Source: Planctomycetota bacterium (lineage in GTDB: Bacteria; Planctomycetota; Planctomycetia; JALXBF01). From it: a stretch of DNA of 45,485 nt. Numbering within the stretch: the stretch's first letter is position 1; every line of letters begins with the position of its first letter. The DNA is taken from contig JALSID010000377.1 of the NCBI GenBank assembly GCA_026981825.1, positions 1 to 45,485 on the forward strand, in the 5' to 3' direction. Both the position numbers and the translations under genes were made by a program. Of this stretch, positions 1 to 10,277 are shown piece by piece. The notes beneath the pieces were generated by a model. The model did no database searches. It was not told where the DNA came from and was given only the letters and a program-made list of their open reading frames with translations.

Positions 1-1215
1 TGCGCCCGGCCCCAGCCGCGTGCGGGGAGGCGCATTCCTCGCCAGCCGGGGCTACACCGCGCGGCGAGCCGGAGGCTCGCCGGGGCGGCGGCCGCTCGCG
101 AAGGCAGGCAATGCGGATCGCGCCAGGCGGCGGGCTCGGGGCCGCTTCGGGCCGGGCGGCCGAAGCGGCAGGCTGGCCAACGGGGCTGGCCCCGCGCGAC
201 GGCGGTTCCGCGCCTTTCGGCGGGGGGCCTCCGACGCCGCCCGACGCATTGGCGCTTGGCCCGGGCTTTTGGGCGAAGCCGGGACGGCATACAACCGCCG
301 GGGCGGAGGGGCGGCGGACCGCCGTCGCGCCGGCGACGGCGCAGTGGTACCCCCGCCGCGCCGCGGCGGGGAGGACGGCTCGCCGGCGTGCGCCCGGCCC
401 CAGCCGCGTGCGGGGAGGCGCATTCCTCGCCAGCCGGGGCTACACCGCGCGGCGAGCCGGAGGCTCGCCGGGGCGGCGGCCGCTCGCGAAGGCAGGCAAT
501 GCGGATCGCGCCGGGCGCCGGACTTGGGGGGCCGCTTCGGCCCGGGCGGGCCGAAGCGGCGGGTGCGTGGCCGCGCCCCCCTGATGTGCCGATCGAAAGG
601 CAGCTTTTCTTTGTATCGAAGGGGATGTTTTTCGCCAGGGCTTGTGCAGAGCCGTCGGGTTTGGGGCGGACCCGGGGCCGGGTCGCGCTACCACTGCTCC
701 GCCGTCGCCGCGGCGGAGGTCCGGTCCCGCCGGGCGGCGGGCTCCGGACCGCTTCGGGCCGGGCGGCCGAAGCGGCGGGCTGGCCAACGGGGCTGGCCCC
801 GCGCGACGGCGGTCCCGCGCCTTTCGGCAGGGGGGCCACCGACGCCGCCGGACGCATTGGCGCTTGGCCCGGGCTTTTTGGCGAAGCCGGGACGGCATAC
901 AACCGCCGGGGCGGAGGGGCGGCGGTCCGGCTTGTCCGTTATTCCGGGGCGTGTTCCCGCTTTGGGGGATTATCCCGCTCCGCGCCTTGGGGCGGGCCTG
1001 GGGAAGGATTGCGCTACCGGTGCTCCACCGAGGCAGCGGCCGAGCTCTGCTGCCCGCCCGGAGGCGATCGGCAGCGCGTGCTTCGTCGGGCGGGTGGTGA
1101 TTGCGGCGACGAGCGCGGGGACACCCCTTGGCGCGACGCCGAGTGGCCGCCGCTTCCGGTTCCGCCGGCGCTTGGGGATGCCGGCACTGCAAAGGCCAAG
1201 CCGCTTCGGTCGTGA
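1..1215. repeat. GC-rich intergenic block of long direct repeats and recurring hairpins; probably non-coding
   Basis: Bases 1-124 recur identically at 389-512. Bases 171-317 recur at 778-925 with a few substitutions and one 1-nt insertion. Hairpin arms GCCGCTTCGG/CCGAAGCGGC occur near 141-169 and 531-560, with a close variant at 749-775. ORFs overlap in several frames on both strands without recognisable protein motifs. Confidence 0.85.
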
Positions 1216-1314
1216 ACCGGGGCGGGAAAGGCTAGACTTAAGAAGAGGAGCAATCCCGGCGGCAGGGCGCCCCGTCCGACGCTCTGGCCATCCAAGCCGA
1301 CCTGGAGGAAGACC

Positions 1315-2241
1315 ATGATACGTAACGGGCTAGCAGCATTTCTGGTCGCTGTGCTCGCGTGGGTTCTCCTCAGTGTGGGGGTAGCACAGGATCGCAAGAA
1401 AGACGAATCCGATAAGCCCAAGCCCCAAGCGGTCGAGTTTTCCACCAACGACGGGATCCGGATCGCAGGCGTTTACTACCCGTCCGAGCTGGGAAAGCAG
1501 GCAGCACCGGTCATCCTGCTCCACGACTACGGCCGCCGCTACAACGACTGGGTGCCGCTGATCCATACCCTCCGGGAGGCCGATTTCGCCGTCATGGTCA
1601 TCGACTTCAGGGGCCATGGGTTCAGCACGAAGTACGACCCTACCATCGTTCCACCCCCTCTCCAGCGTCGCTTGGGCCCCCTGACGCCCAGTGCGTTTCG
1701 TACCGCAGCAGACCTGCGCAAGATGGTGCTCGATGTCGAAGCGACCAAGCGATTCCTGCTCGATAGAAACGACGAGGGCGAGTTGAACATCGCTAAGCTA
1801 TCCATCGTGGGAGCAGGGTTCGGGGCGGTGATCGGCGGGATCTGGTCGAATATGGATTGGAGCCAGCCCCAGACGGGCCTGGTGAAGACGGGCCGTGATG
1901 TGCAGGCGCTCGTGATGCTGTCGCCCGTGATGAACTACCGTGGGCTACGCCTCGACGCCGCCGTGCGGCGGCTCCAGCTTGTCATTCCCATGATGATCGC
2001 CTACGGGCGGCGAGACAGGGAGTACGCCAAACACGCCGAGCGATTGTGGCGCATCATCCGCAAGACCACCCCGGGTGGGCAGCAGTCGGCGATCCTGCCC
2101 CTGGACACCAACCTGCAAGGAGCCCATCTGCTGGACCCAGAACTCGGCTTCAACCTCGACAAGCGGATCGCTCAGTTCCTGCAGGTCCGGATCCGGAACC
2201 TCATCGGGGCTGAGTACGAATGGCAAAAGCGGCTGGAGTGA
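1315..2241 (+). CDS. Alpha/beta hydrolase family protein with N-terminal signal/anchor
   Basis: ATG at 1315; hydrophobic N-terminus; VILLHDYGRRYNDW and MVIDFRGHGFS are typical of the alpha/beta hydrolase fold. Confidence 0.85.
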   Translation: MIRNGLAAFLVAVLAWVLLSVGVAQDRKKDESDKPKPQAVEFSTNDGIRIAGVYYPSELGKQAAPVILLHDYGRRYNDWVPLIHTLREADFAVMVIDFRGHGFSTKYDPTIVPPPLQRRLGPLTPSAFRTAADLRKMVLDVEATKRFLLDRNDEGELNIAKLSIVGAGFGAVIGGIWSNMDWSQPQTGLVKTGRDVQALVMLSPVMNYRGLRLDAAVRRLQLVIPMMIAYGRRDREYAKHAERLWRIIRKTTPGGQQSAILPLDTNLQGAHLLDPELGFNLDKRIAQFLQVRIRNLIGAEYEWQKRLE

Positions 2242-2263
2242 TCCGTCCGTTGCGCCGGCCCGA

Positions 2264-3574
2264 TCAGGCGAACCGGATCTTCTCCCGCCCCTCCTTGACC
2301 TGCGCCGTAGCATTGCGGGTGTCGACGACCAGCCGCGCGTGACGGACGATGAAGTCGTAGTCGTAGGCCGAATGGTCCGTCAGGATCAAGACGCAGTCAT
2401 GGGCACGCAGGTTCTCCTCCGTTAGGGGGATGCTGTCCATCTGAATGTAATGTCGGCGCATCCGGGGCAAGCGAGGAATGTGGGGGTCGTTGTAGTTCAC
2501 GATAGCACCCCGCTCCAGAAGCAGCTCCATGATCGTGAACGACGGGCTCTCCCGCGGGTCATCCACATCCTTCTTGTAAGCCACACCGAGCACGAGGATC
2601 TTCGAGCCTCGCACCGGCTTGGACATCTCGTTCAGATAGTCCGCCACCTTGTTCACCACGTACCGCGGCATCGCGGTGTTTACCTCGCCAGCCAGTTCGA
2701 TGAATCGCGTGGTGAACCCGTACTTCCGCGCAATGAACGTCAGATAGAACGGATCAATGGGAATACAATGTCCGCCCAGGCCCGGCCCTGGATAGAACGG
2801 CTGGAAACCGAACGGCTTGGTGGCCGCTGCCCGGATCACTTCCCAGATGTCAATGCCCATCCGCTGGAACAGAACCTTCAGCTCGTTTACCAATGCGATG
2901 TTCACCGCCCGGTAGGTGTTCTCCAGAATCTTGCACGCTTCAGCAGCTCGGGCGCTCGATACGGGAACCACCTCGACGACCACCGACGCGTACAGGGCGC
3001 AGGCAAGGTCGCGACTGGTTTTGTCAACGCCCCCCACAACCTTGGGAATCGTTCCCGCTGTGTACTTCGGGTTGCCAGGGTCCTCACGCTCAGGACTATA
3101 AGCCACGAAGAAGTCCTTACCCAGCTCCAGCCCGGACTTCTTCAGGATGGGCACCAGCACGTCGTCCGTTGTGCCCGGATAGGTGGTGCTTTCCAGGACC
3201 ACGAGCTGTCCGGGCCGCAGGCGGCGGGCGATCGCTTCAGCCGTGCTCACGACGGCCGAAAGATCGGGCTCGCGGTACTCGTTCAGGGGGGTGGGTACGC
3301 AAATGATGATTACGTCCGGTTCATCGAGCCGAGAGAAATCCGACGTCGCTTCAAACCGGCCGGACTGGACAAGGTCCTGGATCCGCTCGGACGGGATGTG
3401 GCCGATGTAGCTCTCGCCCCGACGCAGCCGTTGGACTTTCTCATCGTCAATGTCGAAGCCCAACACCGGGTAGCCGCCTTTGGTGAAGAGACAGACCAGC
3501 GGCAACCCCACATAGCCCAGCCCGATGACGGCGACCTTGGCTTTACGTTCGGCAATCAGGTCCTGAAGTGACAT
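2264..3574 (-). CDS. Nucleotide-sugar dehydrogenase (UDP-GlcNAc/UDP-ManNAc 6-dehydrogenase type)
   Basis: VAVIGLGYVGLPL Rossmann N-terminus, ESTTYPGTT, GPGLGGHCIPIDPFYL catalytic-Cys motif, GVAYKKDVDDPRESP. Confidence 0.93.
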   Translation of the reverse strand: MSLQDLIAERKAKVAVIGLGYVGLPLVCLFTKGGYPVLGFDIDDEKVQRLRRGESYIGHIPSERIQDLVQSGRFEATSDFSRLDEPDVIIICVPTPLNEYREPDLSAVVSTAEAIARRLRPGQLVVLESTTYPGTTDDVLVPILKKSGLELGKDFFVAYSPEREDPGNPKYTAGTIPKVVGGVDKTSRDLACALYASVVVEVVPVSSARAAEACKILENTYRAVNIALVNELKVLFQRMGIDIWEVIRAAATKPFGFQPFYPGPGLGGHCIPIDPFYLTFIARKYGFTTRFIELAGEVNTAMPRYVVNKVADYLNEMSKPVRGSKILVLGVAYKKDVDDPRESPSFTIMELLLERGAIVNYNDPHIPRLPRMRRHYIQMDSIPLTEENLRAHDCVLILTDHSAYDYDFIVRHARLVVDTRNATAQVKEGREKIRFA

Positions 3575-3717
3575 GTATTGTCCTCTCCGGTAGACCCGTG
3601 GTCGTCGTTACCCAACGTGTAAAACCGACCATGGAAGGTCTCACTCAGGCAGAGGCGTGTGACAACCCGGGCAGCGTGCAGGAGTTATCGGTCCGCCTTA
3701 CGGGGGACGCCGTGCCG

Positions 3718-4854
3718 TCACCGCCGTCCGAAGTAGTCAGCGATCGTCTGCACGACGTACGCCTGTTGGTCACGGGTGAGTTCAGGATAAACCGGAAGGG
3801 CTATCGTTTCCCTGGCTGCTCGCTCCGCCTCCGGAAACGCGCCCTCGCGGTAGCCCAGGAATGCCAGGGCCTCCTGCAGGTGGAGGGGAACCGGGTAGTA
3901 CACCTCGGTGCCCACACCGTGATTACGAAGGTGCTTCCGGAGTGGGTCGCGGTGTTCGGCGGGTACCCGAATGACGAACTGGTTGAAAACATGGCGAACG
4001 TGTGCCGGGCCCGGGTCGGGAAGGCGGACTAGATCTGTGAGCCCGTGCTCATGGAACAGCTCCCGGTACTGTTGCGCATTCCTGCGCCGCGCTTCCGACC
4101 ATCGATCCAGGTGGCGAAGCTTGACCCGAAGCACCGCTGCCTGAATCGCGTCCAGACGCGAGTTCCACCCAATCCAGCGGTGGTGGTAGCGACGTTCCAT
4201 GCCATGGACGCGGAGTGCGCGCAGTCGTTTGGCGAGGTCGACGTCGCTGGTTGTGACGGCACCGCCGTCGCCAAAGGCACCCAGGTTCTTGGAGGGGAAA
4301 AAGCTGAAGCAGCCGGCCGTGCCGAAGCTCCCGGCTCGCTTGCCGTGCCATTCCGCACCGATCGCCTGGCACGCGTCCTCGATGATGTCGATCCCGTGCC
4401 GCGCCGCGAGGTCAAGCAGCGGCCCTATCTCGACCGGCCGACCAAACAGGTGGACCGGAATGATCGCTCGAGTCTTCGCGGTGATCGCCGCTGCCACGGC
4501 GTCCAGATTCAGGTTATAGCTGTCGGGCTCGATGTCCACAAACACGGGCCTGGCTCCGGCACGGACAATCGAGCCTGCGGTTGCGAAGAACGTGTAGGGG
4601 GACGTAATGACTTCATCGCCGGGTTCGGTCCCACAGGCGACCAGCGAGAGCAAGAGGGCGTCGGTGCCCGAGGCGCAGCCCACGGCTTCCTGAGTGCCGC
4701 AATACTCGGCGACTTCACGCTCGAACGCAGCCACCTCGTCGCCCAGAATGAACTGCTGCGAGCGAACCACTCGCTCCAGCGCTGGCCACACCTCCTGTTC
4801 GATAGCGGCGAACTGGGCTTTCAGATCGAGCAGCGGGACTTTTAGCTGGGACAT
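3718..4854 (-). CDS. DegT/DnrJ/EryC1/StrS family PLP-dependent sugar aminotransferase
   Basis: MSQLKVPLLDLKAQFAAIEQEV start (ATG at 4854, inside the longer 3718..4980 ORF); GCASGTDALLLSL; IIEDACQAIGAEW; FSFFPSKNLGAFGDGGAV with the PLP Lys. Confidence 0.93.
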   Translation of the reverse strand: MSQLKVPLLDLKAQFAAIEQEVWPALERVVRSQQFILGDEVAAFEREVAEYCGTQEAVGCASGTDALLLSLVACGTEPGDEVITSPYTFFATAGSIVRAGARPVFVDIEPDSYNLNLDAVAAAITAKTRAIIPVHLFGRPVEIGPLLDLAARHGIDIIEDACQAIGAEWHGKRAGSFGTAGCFSFFPSKNLGAFGDGGAVTTSDVDLAKRLRALRVHGMERRYHHRWIGWNSRLDAIQAAVLRVKLRHLDRWSEARRRNAQQYRELFHEHGLTDLVRLPDPGPAHVRHVFNQFVIRVPAEHRDPLRKHLRNHGVGTEVYYPVPLHLQEALAFLGYREGAFPEAERAARETIALPVYPELTRDQQAYVVQTIADYFGRR

Positions 4855-5187
4855 CGGTTGTACTTCCGAATCCGGGACGTTCTCGGTGCGAACCGTCGTC
4901 CGGCTGGCGTACCGGCGGCTCGATTGTAGCAGTACCCCTCCGAAAGACAAAGATCGGTCGCCGACCAATGGCGGGCACAAGCAACGACGTCCCGAAGGAG
5001 GCGGCCATCCGCATACCCCGCGTGCGCACGGGTGACGCCGCCCGATTCTGGCCGCTCGTACCGGGACTCAGCCTAACGAGCGGGATCGAGCCGGGTTGCT
5101 CGACCAGGCGATCATTGTGCCCTAGTGGGCTCGATATCAGACGCGCTCGCGGCTTTCGGCTGCCACACCGTCGGACGTACCCGGGGA

Positions 5188-6669
5188 TTACGCAATGATG
5201 TCGTGAATGACGCGTCCGTGGACGTCGGTGAGTCGGAAGTCTCGTCCCGCATAGCGGTACGTCAGCCGAGTGTGGTCGAAACCGAGCAGATACAGGATGG
5301 TGGCATGGAGGTCGTGGACGTGGACTTTGTTCTCAACCGCCCGGAAGCCAAACTCGTCCGTTGCGCCGTAGACCATGCCCCCTTTGACGCCTCCGCCCGC
5401 AAGCCAAACGGTGAAGCCGTAGTGGTTATGGTCGCGGCCGTTCATCTTGCCCTGGTTCGCCCCCGGCTGAGGTAACTCGACCGTCGGCGTGCGGCCGAAC
5501 TCGCCGCCGCAGATGATGAGCGTTTCGTCCAGGAGGCCGCGTTGCTTCAGGTCCTTGATCAACGCGGCGATCGCCCGATCGCACTGGCGGGCCAGGCGGC
5601 GGTGATTGATCTCGATGTCGTCATGAGCGTCCCAGGGCTGGCCGGCGCCGTGCCATACCTGGACGAATCGCACACCGCGCTCAACAAGTCGGCGCGCAAT
5701 GAGCAGTTGTCGAGCCTGCACGCTGTCGCCGTACATCTTCCGGATGTATTCCGGCTCCTTGCTGATGTCGAAGGCGTCCGATGCTTCGATCTGCATGCGA
5801 TAGGCCAGCTCGAAGGATTGGATCCGAGCTTCGAGTTCAGCCTCCTGCTGGCGGCGCTCGAGATGCTCTTCGTTGACCTTGCGGAGCAGTTCGAGCTGGA
5901 TCCGCTGTTCCGCTCGGGTCCACTTCGGGTTGCGAATGTACTGGAGCAACTTGTCGACGGATACGTGGCGCGTGTCCACATAGGTGCCCTGATAGATGCC
6001 CGGCAGAAAGGCACACTGCCAGTTTTGCGGCCCTTTGATTGGATATCCCCCCGGGCACATGGCGACGAAGCCGGGCAGGTTCTCGTTTTCCGTACCCAGT
6101 CCGTAGGTCACCCACGAGCCCACGCTCGGCCGCACAAGCCGGCCCTCGCCACAATTCATCAACATCAGGGACGGTTCATGGTTGGGCACGTCCGCGTGCA
6201 TGGAGCGGATGAAGCAGATGTCGTCGACGCAACTGCCCACGTGCTCGAAGATCTCGCTAACCTCGATACCGCTCTCACCGAACTTGCGAAACTTGAAGGG
6301 GGAAGGGAAAGCTGCACCGGTTTTCCTCTCGGTGCGGAGGTTACCGGTGGGCAGCGTCTTGCCCGCATACTTCTGGAGCGCAGGCTTTGGGTCAAAGGTG
6401 TCCACGTGCGAGGCGCCTCCGTTGAGGAAGATATGGATCACGTGCTTCGCTCGCGGGGGGAAATGGGGGGCTTTCGGCGCCATCGGGTTTAACGAAGACG
6501 TGGCCGCCTGGGAATGGCTGGGCAGCAACCCGACACTTGCCATCAGGGATGCGAGTCCCAGGGACCCGAGACCCATGCCGCACCGGCACAGCATCTCCCG
6601 CCGAGTGACAAGAAGATCCTCGAGTTGAGGCTTGTGGCTGTCGGTCCTGAACGCTCGTTCGCTACTCAT
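5188..6669 (-). CDS. DUF1501 family protein
   Basis: N-terminal RREMLCRCGMGLGSLGLASL (Tat-like), HVIHIFLNGGASHVDTFDPKP, GGEFGRTP, GRDHNHYGFTVWLAGGG. ATG at 6669 taken as start. Confidence 0.9.
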   Translation of the reverse strand: MSSERAFRTDSHKPQLEDLLVTRREMLCRCGMGLGSLGLASLMASVGLLPSHSQAATSSLNPMAPKAPHFPPRAKHVIHIFLNGGASHVDTFDPKPALQKYAGKTLPTGNLRTERKTGAAFPSPFKFRKFGESGIEVSEIFEHVGSCVDDICFIRSMHADVPNHEPSLMLMNCGEGRLVRPSVGSWVTYGLGTENENLPGFVAMCPGGYPIKGPQNWQCAFLPGIYQGTYVDTRHVSVDKLLQYIRNPKWTRAEQRIQLELLRKVNEEHLERRQQEAELEARIQSFELAYRMQIEASDAFDISKEPEYIRKMYGDSVQARQLLIARRLVERGVRFVQVWHGAGQPWDAHDDIEINHRRLARQCDRAIAALIKDLKQRGLLDETLIICGGEFGRTPTVELPQPGANQGKMNGRDHNHYGFTVWLAGGGVKGGMVYGATDEFGFRAVENKVHVHDLHATILYLLGFDHTRLTYRYAGRDFRLTDVHGRVIHDIIA

Positions 6670-6763
6670 CGCGGACACCTGCGCATGTTCTCCAGCCCAT
6701 AGGGGGGCGGGCTTCCTTCGCCCTGAGCGGCGGGAACCTACCCGCATCGCTCGTGGCAACCGC

Positions 6764-9553
6764 TCAGTCTATGTAGGCAAACTCGTTCGAACAGAGCAAA
6801 ACCTGGGCGACCGCGGTAATCGCTCGGTTTTTGTCCTCGTCCGACGCACCACTCCAGGGGCGACCAAGGAGACGTTCGACCGCGCGGTATGCTGCGTAGA
6901 GCTCTCCTTCGGTGGGGTTTCTCTGAAGCACCTTCCGGTACAACGCAATGATGCGATCGTTCAGATCGGGCGGCTTTTGTACATCCGGCAGCGTGGCGAG
7001 CCGCTCGGCATGAGTAAGGACGACCGGGCTATTCAGGAAGAACAGCGCCTGCTGGGGAACGATGGTGCGCGAGCGGCGCGGCGTGGAGCTGTCTGGACTG
7101 GCGAAGTCGAAGATCCGCAGGACGTAGGCGAGATCCTGGCGATCGATGAAGCCGTAGATGGCTCGGCGGCGGAGCCCGACCTTTGTAAAGAGCGGCTGTG
7201 GACGCCCGCCGATCGTCCAGTCCAGGCTTTCGCTCACGGCGAGCATGCTGTCCCAGAGCGCTTCGAACTCAAGACGCCGCGGTGGCACCCGCCAGAACCG
7301 GCGATTCTCCGGATCCACGGCCAGAGCGTCCGCCCGAGGGCGGCTCGATTGGCGATACGTTGCCGAAAGGACAATATCGCGATGTAACCGCTTGATGCTC
7401 CAGCCGCATGCCATGAATCGTGCGGCCAGCCAGTCCAGTAGTTCACGGTGCAAGGGGGGCTGGCAGCGCAGCCCAAAGTCGTCCACGCTCTCTACCAGTG
7501 GCTGACCCAGATGCCACATCCAGATGCGGTTTGCCATGACCCGAGCCGTGAGCGGATTGTCCCGGCGGATGATGTGCTCGGCGAGCTCGAGCCGTCCGCT
7601 GCCCCGGGCAAATGGCGTGGGCTTCCCGTTACAGAGTACGGCGATGAAGCGGCGTTTCACGGGCGGGCCCGGCCGACGGGGATCGCCCCTCAGGAAAATA
7701 CGCGGAGTGATCGGTTGGGCACGGTCGACCAGGACCATGGCCCGCGGCGGCCCACCCGGCCCACTTGCAAGCCAGGCTTCTACGTTCCGCCGCAGTTCGG
7801 TGAGCTTGTTCCTAACTGCCCGGTTAAACAGCCGTTCGATTTGGGCGTCCTCCAGAGCCAACACGCCCCGCTCCGAGAGCACCTCGGCCAGCTCCCTGGT
7901 CGCCTCGTCGACGTCCCCCTGCTTGCTTTCCGTGTACGCCGTGTGCAACAGCCGACCGTAAACAGAGATCAGTTCTCCCAGGTTCTTGGGCTGGACGCGG
8001 CTCAGTTCTTCCCGCAGCAGGGGATTCAGGTCCGGTAGCTCGGAAGTGACCGGTTCGCTCCAAAACTTCGATGCAGCTTCGATACCGTGCCGCACGGCGG
8101 TAGTCAGAGGAGCAAAAACCCGATCCTCAGGGGCGGCTCGGCGGGCCAGATACCGCCGCCACGCAATGACGAACGCCGGACGGAGATCGTCCTCGTTGAA
8201 GGAAAGGCCAACATCTTCGGGGAGGTCAAGGCCGGGGACGCCACGAATCGCGGCCAGGATGTAGTCCGAGGTCCGTCGGCGGAGCTGAGCGAGCAGCTTT
8301 TCCTTTTGCTCGCGGAAATAATCCTCCACCGCCTTCTTCCGCTTGTGCAGCTCGGCTTCGTACTTCGCGTAGGCTTCTTCGTCTTCCGGGGGGCCGATCA
8401 CCGGCAGCTCGCGCGGTTCCACCGAGCTGGCGAACACGCCGTAGAGGGCGTAGTAGTCGGCCATCGTGATCGGGTCATACTTGTGATCGTGGCACCGAGC
8501 ACAAGCGAGGGTGAGGCCGAGGAGGCCGCGACCAACGAGATCGATCCGATCGTCGATGATGTCATGGATGTTGTTGATGAACCGCCGACCGACGGTCAGG
8601 AAACCAAGGGCTGCGAGCTGCTCGGGGTGCTCCTTCGAATCGGGCAACAGATCGGCCGCGAGCTGCTCCAGAACGAAGCGATCGTATGGCTTGTCCTCGT
8701 TAAACGAACGGACGACATAGTCGCGATAGGTGTAGGCGAACGGATAACGAGGCTCATTGGCCCCCACATACCCCTTTGTGTCCGCGTATCGTGCGACGTC
8801 CAACCAGTGGCGTCCCCAGCGTTCACCATAGTGCGGCGAGGCCAGGAGGCGATCCACGAGACGCTCCACGGCATCGGGCCGGTTGCTGTGGACGAACTCT
8901 TCCACTTGCTCGTAAGTGGGCGGCACACCGATCAGGTCCAGGTAAAGCCGCCTGCAGAGAGCGCGTTTCGACGCTTCGCTCGAGGGGGCCAATCCTACTT
9001 CCTGCAGGCGTTCCAGCACGAACAGGTCGACCGGACTGCGTGGCCAGCGGCTGGTCAGTAGTGGCGGAGTGGGGCCGTGTTGCAGCGGTTGGAACGCCCA
9101 GTGGAGCGTGCCAATGGCGGCGAGTCCATCTGTGGGGGTAATCGTTGCGGCCTTCTCCGGCCAGACGGCACCGGCTGCGATCCACCGCCGTATCGCCTCT
9201 ACGGCAGCCTTCGGCAACGGTCCGGTAGGGGGCATACGCACTTGCCCCCTGTAGGAGATCACCTCCAGAATACGGCTCTCTTCTGGTTTGCCCGGAACCA
9301 CGACCCGCTTGGTGCCCGAGGTGCCGAGGATGTGTTCCCGGGCATCCAGCCGGACGTTCGCCTTTTGCACCTCAGGCCCGTGGCAGCGCACACAATAAGC
9401 GGCAAGCACCGGCCGAACCCGCCGTTCGAAGAAGAACTCGGTGTCCGGTTCATCAGCCAGGCTTGGAGCCGCCAGCGATCGGGTTCCCAGCACAAACACT
9501 GCACACGCCAGCAGACCAAAGAGACGCCGCACGCTCCGATCGGCAGGCTTCAT
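6764..9553 (-). CDS. DUF1549/DUF1553 domain protein with Planctomycete-type cytochrome c (PSD1) domain
   Basis: Signal peptide; two CxxCH motifs (YCVRCHGPE, CARCHDHKYDPI); ERWGRHWLDVARYADTKGY; NRIWMWHLGQPLVESVDDFG. Confidence 0.92.
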   Translation of the reverse strand: MKPADRSVRRLFGLLACAVFVLGTRSLAAPSLADEPDTEFFFERRVRPVLAAYCVRCHGPEVQKANVRLDAREHILGTSGTKRVVVPGKPEESRILEVISYRGQVRMPPTGPLPKAAVEAIRRWIAAGAVWPEKAATITPTDGLAAIGTLHWAFQPLQHGPTPPLLTSRWPRSPVDLFVLERLQEVGLAPSSEASKRALCRRLYLDLIGVPPTYEQVEEFVHSNRPDAVERLVDRLLASPHYGERWGRHWLDVARYADTKGYVGANEPRYPFAYTYRDYVVRSFNEDKPYDRFVLEQLAADLLPDSKEHPEQLAALGFLTVGRRFINNIHDIIDDRIDLVGRGLLGLTLACARCHDHKYDPITMADYYALYGVFASSVEPRELPVIGPPEDEEAYAKYEAELHKRKKAVEDYFREQKEKLLAQLRRRTSDYILAAIRGVPGLDLPEDVGLSFNEDDLRPAFVIAWRRYLARRAAPEDRVFAPLTTAVRHGIEAASKFWSEPVTSELPDLNPLLREELSRVQPKNLGELISVYGRLLHTAYTESKQGDVDEATRELAEVLSERGVLALEDAQIERLFNRAVRNKLTELRRNVEAWLASGPGGPPRAMVLVDRAQPITPRIFLRGDPRRPGPPVKRRFIAVLCNGKPTPFARGSGRLELAEHIIRRDNPLTARVMANRIWMWHLGQPLVESVDDFGLRCQPPLHRELLDWLAARFMACGWSIKRLHRDIVLSATYRQSSRPRADALAVDPENRRFWRVPPRRLEFEALWDSMLAVSESLDWTIGGRPQPLFTKVGLRRRAIYGFIDRQDLAYVLRIFDFASPDSSTPRRSRTIVPQQALFFLNSPVVLTHAERLATLPDVQKPPDLNDRIIALYRKVLQRNPTEGELYAAYRAVERLLGRPWSGASDEDKNRAITAVAQVLLCSNEFAYID

Positions 9554-10277
9554 GGGGATAGCTCGGTTCCACTACGATGCTGCATTCTCTGCCAGGGCGC
9601 ACTCGGCCCTTCGGATAAAAGTATATCCATGCGTCGTTAACGGCCGAGGGGCAGTTGGCCCGCAGCCGGGCTGCGTTGTGGTGAGCTAGGCTGTTCGGAA
9701 ACCGGTCGTGACAGGCGCACGGGTGGCAAGGGTGGGCTTTGGAGGGGGGCAACCGATCGAGAAAGCCTAAACGAGTGTTCAGCGAGCGTGCGCGCCCGTG
9801 CCGGGGACATGCGCCCCCGTCGTGAGCCCACGGGCACGCGGAAGACGCGGCAAGCTGCGCGGCGCCCCCGAGGGTACCGTGGCTGCCGCGTTGGGTGCGC
9901 CTGGTCGATGAAAAGCCGCTTAGCTCTTAGCGTACCGTGGACCCGGCGGGTGCAACCTCGATCTGCTCATCGTAAAGACAGAGAGCACAAGGGACGGACT
10001 CCGGGCCCCGTGTCTCTCTGGTTTGTCTGGGTGGAGGCAACGCCGTACGCGTTCCTGGATGCTGGCGACGTGATTCACGGTCCGCTAGCGGCCGCCGCGG
10101 TTGGGTTTGTCGAGGGGGTTATCAGGCACAGCCTGGGCTTGCAGCCCGCTGCGTTCCTTGGGGGGTTGGCCCTGCGGCGGCTTCCTTGCCCTGTCGTTGA
10201 CATAGGCCGCAGCACGATCCGTGCCACCAGGGGAATGTCTGGGGCGATTTGCAGTCAGCGTCGAGAGACGGAGCCTC

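Noticed and set aside
20-1448. Overlapping long ORFs on both strands (20..1318, 256..1215, 440..1192, 1014..1448)
   Set aside because: They lie in a repeat block of very high GC where stop codons are rare; translations are Arg/Pro/Gly/Ala-rich with no recognisable motif and overlap each other.
2450-3571. 373-aa plus-strand ORF
   Set aside because: Antisense to the strongly supported nucleotide-sugar dehydrogenase; high-GC shadow ORF.
10080-10277. Alternative-frame K/P/Q-rich tail after the topA stop (YVNDRARKPPQGQPPKERSGLQAQAVPDNPLDKPNRGGR)
   Set aside because: It would require a frameshift near the topA stop; no slippery site is evident and the normal stop ends a complete zinc-ribbon protein.
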